A DNA stretch of 64,000 bases, taken from Rutstroemia sp. NJR-2017a BVV2 (lineage: Eukaryota; Ascomycota; Leotiomycetes; Helotiales; Rutstroemiaceae). Positions 55,853 to 64,000 of this stretch are shown one piece after another. Under the pieces are notes generated by a model that saw only the letters and a list, made by a program, of their open reading frames with translations, was not told the DNA's origin and made no database searches. The DNA lies in contig NJPS01000013.1 of NCBI GenBank assembly GCA_002946415.1, forward strand, positions 62,001 to 126,000, given 5' to 3'. The position numbers and the translations under genes were made by a program. Positions within the stretch are counted from its first letter, which is position 1, and every line of letters starts with the position of its first letter.

Positions 55853-58800
55853 CTAGAACTTCTGCGCAACAATCTGCACACCATCAACCCAGACAATGCC
55901 ATCCTTTTCACCCCTACACTCCGTATAAATCTGGACTTTGGCGGTGTCCTGACCCTGGAACTTCTTTCTCGGCGTATACGTTAGAGTATTCTTCTTCCAC
56001 TTGCCCTTCTTGAGCGGCGTGGGGTTTGAACAATACGAGTCAGAGTTAACACAGAGTTGAAGCCAGCAATCTTTTGATCTAACGGCTTGACCATAGGCGA
56101 TGATTTTGAGGGATTTAGTTTGGGCGCAGATGGTAGTGTTTTGTTGGAGGAGAGCTAGGTAGTCAGATGATTGTGTGATTTCACTAAGGAAAGAGGCGAT
56201 GTTAGTTTTTGGTCTATGCGTGAATAAAGACTAGGAGGGAAAGACAGCAGAAAACTCACAGGTAGTAATCGCCTTCATAGGAGTTTGTCGGGTCAAAAAC
56301 GACAACATTGCTCTTAGCAGCGGCGATGCCACCACTTCGCGGGGCCCATGGTGCTAAGGCACCACTTTCGAAATCACCGTTGGCTATTGTTGGGAGGGGG
56401 CATGTGGACACGGATGAAGTGGAGCTAAGACTTGTTCGTGTGGATGAAATGGAGCTAAGACTTGTTCCTGTGGATGTAGTGGAGCCAAGATTTGGTCGTG
56501 TGGATGTAGCGAAGGATGTTGGAAGTGAGAAGGCCGATGTGCTAGATGGGAGGAGGGAGCTGGAGCCGGAAATTAGTGATGACGAAGATGTAATTGACTC
56601 GATTGAGGACGAAACTGATGAAATTGATGGCTCAACTGATGAAGAGGAAACTAAGCTGGTTGTTGGATCGACGCTGCTGGAGGACGACTCCAAAGATAGG
56701 CTAGAGCTGGATGGTGCGACGCTGCTTGATACAGATGGCTCGACTGTCGAAGACTCTGAGCTTGGTGCAAGACTTGACGATGAAACAAAGGTGTTGGAGC
56801 TGGATGACACGGCTGTGGAAGACAAGATTTGGCTTGTGCTTGTAGGCTCAATACTAAACTCCGAACTGACAACCACAGACGAGGTTACGAGAAGACTGCT
56901 AGTGAGGGATGGCTCGGTGGATGATGATTCAGAAGACGAAGAAATAGCCTGACTCGTGCTTGATGGTATAACGCTGCTCTCGGAAGATTGTGATGTTGGG
57001 TTAACGCTTGACTGAGATGACGGCTCAAGGGACGTGGAAGATGGGAACTGGCTCGCAGTGAATGACTCAACGGTAGTTGAAACATCAGACGTCTGAACAG
57101 AACTTGAAGAGGCGGATGGCTCAACTGAGGAAGATGGGGACTGGCTCGTGGACTCAACTGTAGTTGAAACTCCCGACGTCGAAATCACACTCAAAGAAGT
57201 GGATGGCTCAAGAGATGTAGAGGATGGGAACTGGCTCGTAGAAGATGACTCAAATGTAGCTGAAACTTCTGACGTCGAGAGAGCACTTGAAGAGGCGGAT
57301 TCAACTGAGGAGGTTAAGATCTGGCTCGTAGTAGTTGACTCAACACTGGTCGAAGGCACAGATGAAGGAGCGGCACTGGACGGCTGGGCACTGCTGGAAT
57401 CTGTTGACCCAACACTACTTGAAACTTCAGATGTGGAGAGAACACTGCTGGAGAGAGTGGGTTCGGCTGATGATGAAATATACCCACTTGTGCTTGACGC
57501 TGGGATGGAGCTCGTAGTAGATTCCGATATCTGGAGACTGCTGGATGAAGCGGCAGAGGTACCGGTGGAAATCTCCGACGTCTCTGAGCTGGCAGCGACT
57601 GAAGTTGTGGACGTCTCAGCTGTGCTCGAAGGAACAGAGCTGCTAGATTCAAGGCTACTAGTCGTTTGAGACTCAACTGTTGACGTTGTAAAGTCGGTCG
57701 ATGAAGCTTGCGCGCTACTTGAGGCGCTAGACACGATTGAGCTAAGGATAATTGTAGAAACGGACTCCGCTGTGCTCGAAGAGGAAGCGTCAATACTACT
57801 GGTTGATCCCAGGGACGTGGAAGGTCCAACAGTGGAAGTGGGCTCAAATGTTGATTGAGATGAGCTCGTTGGTTCCGCTGAAGAGGAGATCTCAGCGGAG
57901 CTAGAAGGAACCGATGAAGACGTCGAGGTAATGAGTTCGCTAGTGGAATCGCTTGTGGACAAGACACTGGTCTCGGAGCTTGCTACCGAAGTGCTTGAGA
58001 CAAAGGTGCTGCTCGGGCCGATCGTAGAAGAAATTTCGCTGCTGGCTTGAGAGTTTGTAGACTCGACAATACTGGAAGTAGACGGCACTTCAGTACTTAA
58101 AACAGTGGTTGATAACTCAAGACTACTGGATGGACTGACGGACAAGCTAATCGAAGAAGCAACTTCAGATGTACTCGTGGAGATATCTGAGGTGACTGTT
58201 GAGCTAGATAGATCTGTGCTAGATGGAAGCACGGTGGCCGAGCTGAATGATGATTCTGATATTAGAACCGAGGAAGTGGAAGCTTGTGTGCTACTTGGAA
58301 TCAAGCTGCTGAGAGAAGACGGGTCTAACGAAGAGGATGCAGAGGCAGAGAGACTGGAGATCTCGCTAGTCGTTTGCACTGAGCTTGATAATGACAGTGA
58401 CTCTGAAGAGATAGATGCGGAAGGCGAGGCAGTTGAAATATCAGTGCTGCTTAAAACCGTGCTAAAAGCAGAAGAGGAAACCTCAGATGAGATTCCGCTG
58501 CTTGAGAGAGTCGAACTTGGAGCAATGAAACTTGAGGACGAAACGTCACTCGAGGAGTCAGTGATCGAGGCTGATGTAGCGGTGGAGCTCTCCAAGCTTA
58601 AAGTATTGGATCTACTTGAGACAGGGGATGGAGTAATGGATGTGACACTGACTGTCTCAATGGAGCTGGAAGATTCAAGAACACTGGATGAGACATCTGA
58701 AGTGGTGGCAAGTAATGTAGAGCTCACCGATGAGACCTCCGAAGAGATGCTGGATATTTCTGATGTTGTACTGGCGATGAAGCTGCTTGAAACACTGTCC

Positions 58801-61031
58801 GAAGTAGATTGAACGATGCTTGAGGACAGAGATGGCTCTACACTGGTCGATGAGGTGGTCAAGGAAACAGAGACGACTTCAGATGTTGATGACAAACCGC
58901 CACTGCTTGACTCATTAGAGGAAAGGCTAGGTTCCGCTGAACTAGATGAGAGAACACCACTACTTGAAGTAAGAATCTCCGAGCTAATCGTCCCGGCCGA
59001 GGTCTCGGAGATGGACGCGGTCAGCGATGAGGTAAGCAAGGTGATAGTTGAGCTTGCAGAGACAGGCTCGCTGCTGAATGAAGAAGTAAGCGATTCCAAA
59101 GATGAGGTCTCGGAAGCCGACTCACTGGAGGACGACGCAATCGATTCCAGAGATGAAGTAGCCGAAACCGAGAAGCTAAGAGATGCGCTAGTAGTTGAAG
59201 AGGTAGGAAAGGAAGTGAGATCTGTAGACGAGACGAGACCGCTGGAGGCTTCAATGGAAGAGCTGACAGTGCTAGTAGATTCAGTAACCGATGATGAAGC
59301 AGATAGTAGCTCAATCTTGTAGATGAGGATTGAATTCGGATCAGTCCGCTTGCTGAATCGGGATCTTCTCTTCAATGTAGAAATTCCACCACAAATCTGG
59401 CTTGGGTCCCCTGGGCAAGGGTAATTGCACACCCCAGTCGGCTGTACGTTGGTCTTCATGTTAGCGCAGTAACAATGTCCAGGCTCGATACCCGCATAAT
59501 TGTACAACCCAGCATTATCAGCCGTCGAACAGTATATCGCACAGTGAGCAGGCGTATCAATAACCGACGGACTGGTGTTATCAAGTGGCGTAATAAGTGG
59601 GAAGCCAGCACCATCAACCCAACAGCCTTGAACCACGTAGCGTCCACCAGTAACTTGGATTTCAGGTACTACTGTTGGGCCAGAGATGGCTGACCCAGTC
59701 GTGGTAGAAGAGCTGAGGCTTGTGCTTGCCGATGAAGGAGCTGCAGTTATGCTGCTGCTGAGAGTCACATCCGATGTCGCTGCGCTGCTGAAGGACGACT
59801 CTGCCGATGATGTAGGTTCAGAGATGCTCAAAGAGCTGCTGGGCTCTGCAGTTGATGATGAGCTAGGTCCAACAGATGTTATGGATTGAGAGCTCATGGT
59901 GAGAGTTGGTACCGACGACGATAGTGAAGAGGATTCGCTGCTAATTTCCAATGAAATGCTTGCACTACTGGAGTCCGAAGCAGATGAGGTAATCGAAACA
60001 GTGAAGCTTCCATCGCTAGAAACGGAGGACGATAAAACAGTCTCATAAATGGAGCTGCTGCTCTCATAAGCGGAAGAGCTGACATCAGCGGACTGAGACA
60101 CGGAGGTGCTGACTTCAGAAGTCGAACTAGCAAGAGACGAAGATACTGTTGAAATCTCTGTGTTGCTGCTAGAATTTTCGGTTTCAGTGGAAGAGACTGC
60201 TGATACGCTGGAGGTCAGCGAAGAAACAGCTGTGCTTGAGACTTCTACCGTCGTAGAAACTACCGACGCGCTTATGTATTCACTGCTAGATAAGGATGGT
60301 TCTGTACCAGAGCTTGTAGATGTGCTGCTTTCGGTCGAAGATTGAGACAGGCTCGAGACAAGAGAACTCTCGGAAGAGGTAATTGTTGAGGACACGTCTG
60401 AAGTCGATTGAGTTGGCAAGGCCGATGAAGAATCTGTAGCTGCCGCAGAGCTTGAGAGACCTGTGAAGATGCTTGTTTCAGTATTGGAAGAGCTCGAGGA
60501 TGAATCAGTTTCAGAACTAGACGTGCTGGGGAGAGCAGTTGACAGAGAAGAGACCGAAAGAGATGACGACTCAAGCTTGGAGCTCGAACTGCTGGGTTGA
60601 GATGAAAGCGAGAGGCTTGAAGATGAGCTGGTGTCAGAGAGCGTAGGAGTCAACGTGAAGGTCGAAGATTCGGCATCAGTCGTCGTGATTGAAGCAGTGC
60701 TGCTAATGACCGGGAAGGAACTCGACAAACTTGAAAATTCGGAAGCGGAAGTCGATGAAGAAACGAATTCTGAGCTGGATGTAGTGAGTGGAATCGAAGT
60801 CCCGGCGCTCGAGTAGGTCCATATCGAAGAGAAAGTTGGGCAATAAGTAACTGTGGATGTGACCGTAGGACAAGCCTCAGTCTGTTGGTTTTGCTGGCCC
60901 TGTTGAGCAACACGAGGCTCAAGATTCCTATGGGCTCGGTGCTCACGGTGACCTTCTAACTTGATGTTTGCACTCGCAGCACCAAAGGTTGCAGCCAACA
61001 GCAAACATTCTCTCAACGAAAGTGGTGCCAT
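55853..61031 (-). CDS. Large Ser/Thr-rich secreted cell-wall protein with WSC domain and C-terminal carbohydrate-binding-like domain
   Basis: Two exons (61031-56260 and 56183-55853; intron 76 bp, phase 2) give 1,700 residues. Residues 1-21 are a signal peptide (MAPLSLRECLLLAATFGAASA). Two very long Ser/Thr-rich regions (about 75-455 and 565-1535), expected to be heavily O-mannosylated, flank one WSC domain at about 460-548 (VQGCWVDG, GHCYCANM, CPGDPSQICGG). Directly after it are basic pairs (KRRSRFSKR) that could be cut by a Kex2 protease. From about 1540 the protein resumes folded character (CPLPTIANGDFESGALAPW ... YEGDYYLEITQSS) and ends VWVDGVQIVAQKF, resembling CBM4_9/CenC-like modules. 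The join YYL|EITQSSDYLALLQQ restores this module. No terminal hydrophobic segment is present, so it is probably secreted or wall-bound rather than a membrane sensor like yeast Wsc1. Confidence 0.9.
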
Positions 61032-62284
61032 GATTGCTTTAGCAAAATGAGTGATGCTTAAAGACAGGCAGAGTCAGGTGTCCCTTGAGATATATGACTT
61101 GAGTAAAGAAATGGCAATTAAGGATGGCAATGAGGAAACAGCTCAAATCGAGGACACGGATATTGAAATAGTAAAATTGATTGCTGCAAATTCTGCCAAT
61201 GCCAAAGCGATCAAGGGATGAATCAAACCCATTTTGATAGAAGACAATATCAGCAAGTAAGTCATGGCTGAAATGTATCATAAGTGATGCTTTTCGGATG
61301 AAAAATAGTGTGGCAAAAGCATGCTTCTGCCTTGCAGAAAATATACATTCGAGTCTGGTCTCAGGCAACGAGCGATTCGGGAGTATGATCTCTTTTTCCC
61401 GTCCCGCCACCAATAAATGCAGCATTTGATGATGGAATCTTCTGAGAGTAATGTAAGGGGTTATGAGATTGATGCGATGTGAATGTAATATATTGAGAAC
61501 GCGTAAATTCTGACAAGCCGCAGGAGTGATACCAGCCAATAACAGCGCGGAATAAAGAGTGTTGCTCGCTGGACTCCATTTTCTCTGGGGAGGTGCAAGA
61601 AATCTGGTAGACCATGAAGGGAGGGGGAAGATTGAAACCGGTAATGGACCAGGCTAATTGGAACAATATGCTGTGGCTATTGTTCTTCAATATATGAGGT
61701 AAATATCAATCGCCTCATTGCTTGATTGATTCTTGGACATTTACGTCGTTGTGAAGAGAAATGATGAGACTGGATACTTCCTGTTGCTTCGTAAATGAAA
61801 AGTGCGTTTCGGATTAACTGAAATTCCGCGGTCTCGTGATTTGGCGTCCACTGAATAGCGGAACAAGGAATATCCGATGAAAAGCCGCGATCAACAAAAT
61901 TATCCACTTCCAACAGTTGGTGTGCAAGGTCTGTTCACACAAATCTCGCACATTATTTTCTGGTTTGTTCCTTCCACTTTCACGACCCTTCGCTGTTCAC
62001 AGAAATTTATGTACAGTTAAAATCCCACTGGAGCATAAGCACAATTTTTTCATAACATCTCTAGCCCTTCGGCTACATACACAGGAGTTTGAAGTTTTTG
62101 TGTTCACTGTCTCGTCTCAGCTACTGTATTGTTCTGGTTCATTGTCACTTTGTTTTTCCACTCCTCGATACCCAGAGAAGAATAGCTTTCAGCATCAGAT
62201 CCTCATTACAGCATCATATCCCTTGTTACTTTGTGACATGTCACATGCAATTTAGTTTAAGGCGGTGGCTTCGGATCGTCCCTA
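61032..62284. other. Divergent promoter region
   Basis: About 1.25 kb between the WSC-protein gene and the C2H2 gene. The sequence before 62285 is pyrimidine-rich. No supported gene. Confidence 0.6.
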
Positions 62285-63850
62285 ATGATGGCTGATATAT
62301 CTCACATCATCCCCCCCACATCGAGCTTGGCCGAGAGACTTGATGAGGTACGAAGAAAGGCTGCGGCTGCAAGACTCGCAGCTACCAGGAACCCATCGGA
62401 GATTTCAGTCACTGCCAATGAAATCAGCTTCGTTTCTTCTTCCTCTTGTTCCTCCTCCGATAATGATGATGCGATCACTCCAATAGCCAATCAAGGTCCA
62501 TTGTCTTGTGCTGTTTCAAAAACCCCAATCAGAGGTGAACATTCAGAGGTCGGCCTTGTCGCCCATCAGCTGAAATCTTTGCTATCGGAGAAACGACGAG
62601 GATTTTTTCAACCACTCGTCGAGGCAATTAGAGACTCCAAAAAAGACCATCTAGAGGGTATTTTACTCCACTTATGTATTCAGTTCCCTGATGCTAGAGC
62701 TGTGGCCGAGTCATTACTCACTGCCGACGAAACTGCGATCGACCGACAGCTCGCAGTCGATAACAAACGACTATCCAAGACACCAGTCTCTGAAGGCAGT
62801 GGAAGCCCCCTCACAGCCGATCAAGAACTATCGATCGCCCAAGCAGGCGGCAACAGGCACTTCATTCCCAAGAAATCAGATGTTGAGAATACTGTCACTT
62901 TGGATGATAAATCATCCGACGCACAACCAGAAAAGGTCAAAAAGGGTCCAGAGAAGCTTTGGAAGGCCCCAGAGAATCTGCAAAAGGCTGCAAAATCGCC
63001 GTCAGATATTGCAGATCAGGGTGTGCATACAGTGGGTCCCGAGAAGCGTAAGCGGGAATCATCGCCTGACAAACGCTCTGAGCCAGTCCCATCAAAGCAG
63101 AAAGAGCCCTATGTAAGTCAAGATACAACAAGTCTGCAGTCTCAGGTGTTAACTAGAATCAAGTACGTCATTCCAAAGCGCTCCAAGATTGATGACACAA
63201 CATCAGCTCATCCGCCCCTCGAAAAGTTGACAGTTGCAAATAAACAAGACGGGAGACAAAGAATGGCCCCAGCTCTGCCAGCCACGGGAACGAACCCACG
63301 TAAAACTTGTCGTGTCTGCCACAAGATATTTTTCGACGCGAGCACATTGAACCGTCATTTTAAAAAGATCCATGGAATTGAAGTAGGGAGCCTGAAGTGT
63401 TCAAAGTGTGAGCAGAGGTTTTCTGGACAAGACGCTGTTTACCGCCATGAGCAATCCGTACACGGGAGCAAGCCTGAAGCTCCGAAGTTCGCTCGACAAG
63501 AAGACGACGCAACAAATCAAAGCTCTGAGAACATTGCTGACGATTCCGATGCCAATGCACGTGTGATCAAATGTCCCGACTGCGAGAATACATTCAGTCG
63601 GACAGGTGGTCTTCACCATCACCAGAGAAACGTACACCATGTCGACCCAAAGCCGTACAAATGCTCAAAGTGTAACAAGGATTTTGTAAAAGCCGAGCAT
63701 CTCGATCAGCATATGAGCGCCAGCCATCTTACTGATCACTTCGAATGCGTGAAATGTAGACATGTCTTCGCGAATGGTGATGATCTTGCAACACACCTAA
63801 GTTTTCAGCACGGCGAGCGGGTCGATCCGCGAGGTATGAACGCTGCTTAA
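62285..63850 (+). CDS. C2H2 zinc-finger protein with five fingers
   Basis: A single exon of 521 codons. The N-terminal 340 residues are largely disordered, with a short helix-like segment (SLAERLDEVRRKAAAARLAA), a Ser/Asp patch and Lys/Pro-rich stretches. Five C2H2 fingers follow from residue about 342: CRVCHKIFF...H, CSKCEQRF...H (about 372), CPDCENTF...H (about 430), CSKCNKDF...H (about 460) and CVKCRHVF...H (about 488). The spacing between fingers 2 and 3 is loose, the others close, so DNA binding may use fingers in two groups. It is probably a nuclear factor; no orthologue with known targets is recognised. Translation may begin at 62285 or at the adjacent ATG at 62288. Confidence 0.87.
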   Translation: MMADISHIIPPTSSLAERLDEVRRKAAAARLAATRNPSEISVTANEISFVSSSSCSSSDNDDAITPIANQGPLSCAVSKTPIRGEHSEVGLVAHQLKSLLSEKRRGFFQPLVEAIRDSKKDHLEGILLHLCIQFPDARAVAESLLTADETAIDRQLAVDNKRLSKTPVSEGSGSPLTADQELSIAQAGGNRHFIPKKSDVENTVTLDDKSSDAQPEKVKKGPEKLWKAPENLQKAAKSPSDIADQGVHTVGPEKRKRESSPDKRSEPVPSKQKEPYVSQDTTSLQSQVLTRIKYVIPKRSKIDDTTSAHPPLEKLTVANKQDGRQRMAPALPATGTNPRKTCRVCHKIFFDASTLNRHFKKIHGIEVGSLKCSKCEQRFSGQDAVYRHEQSVHGSKPEAPKFARQEDDATNQSSENIADDSDANARVIKCPDCENTFSRTGGLHHHQRNVHHVDPKPYKCSKCNKDFVKAEHLDQHMSASHLTDHFECVKCRHVFANGDDLATHLSFQHGERVDPRGMNAA

Positions 63851-64000
63851 CCGGCCAACCTTCTAGGCCAAGTAAGGAAGGAAAACCGGAGTGTGAATCC
63901 CAATATCCCTTCAAAATCCACCGTTTCAGGCTGGGCCGATAAGAAACATATCGCTCCACAAGGCGTAATGTATCGAACGTATTGGTTAAGGTACGATATT

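Noticed and set aside
56308..59322. Long acidic plus-strand open frames (214, 173, 235 and 168 codons) opposite the WSC-protein gene
   Set aside because: They are the complement of Ser/Thr-rich codons; such low-complexity coding leaves the opposite strand free of stops. No domain is seen.

Overview
The window is nuclear DNA of a filamentous ascomycete. Introns are short (45-90 bp) with GT...AG ends, tRNA genes carry introns, and the genes are fungal types: White collar-1, Zn2Cys6 factor, Sds23, GH76 Dcw1/Dfg5, WSC protein and DUF6594 protein. The gene set and style fit Leotiomycetes (Botrytis/Sclerotinia-like); that placement is inference. No bacterial or viral genes were seen.

Layout. 1-36.6 kb is an ordinary gene-bearing region. 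In order: the 5' part of a White collar-1 photoreceptor (minus, cut by the left edge), a Kap121/Pse1 importin (minus, six exons), Sds23 (plus, four exons), a DHA1 MFS transporter (minus, three exons), a Zn2Cys6 regulator (minus), a double-GFA-domain protein (plus), an intron-containing tRNA-Leu(CAA) (minus), a GPI-anchored GH76 (minus, three exons), mitochondrial GatB (minus), a DUF6594 membrane protein with an Arg-Glu repeat (plus, two exons) and a 2EXR-type protein (plus). These genes form no obvious pathway; they are independent housekeeping, light-sensing, wall and transport functions.

36.6-55.8 kb is different. It is gene-poor, has an intron-containing tRNA-Phe(GAA), two hairpin/MITE-like elements, minisatellites and decayed fragments, and holds four diverged paralogues on the plus strand (41792-42641, 46559-47643, 49667-50165, 53277-54029). 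Each has a tiny first exon, a pyrimidine-rich phase-2 intron and one second exon with a conserved middle motif and a conserved C-terminal helix-like motif ending NGRR or similar. Two of the four have no usable unspliced open reading frame and were found by aligning the copies. I do not recognise the family; it is the best candidate for something undescribed. The fourth copy has lost the ancestral start codon (ATG to ATA).

55.8-64 kb returns to ordinary genes: a 1,700-residue Ser/Thr-rich secreted wall protein with a WSC domain (minus) and a five-finger C2H2 protein (plus).
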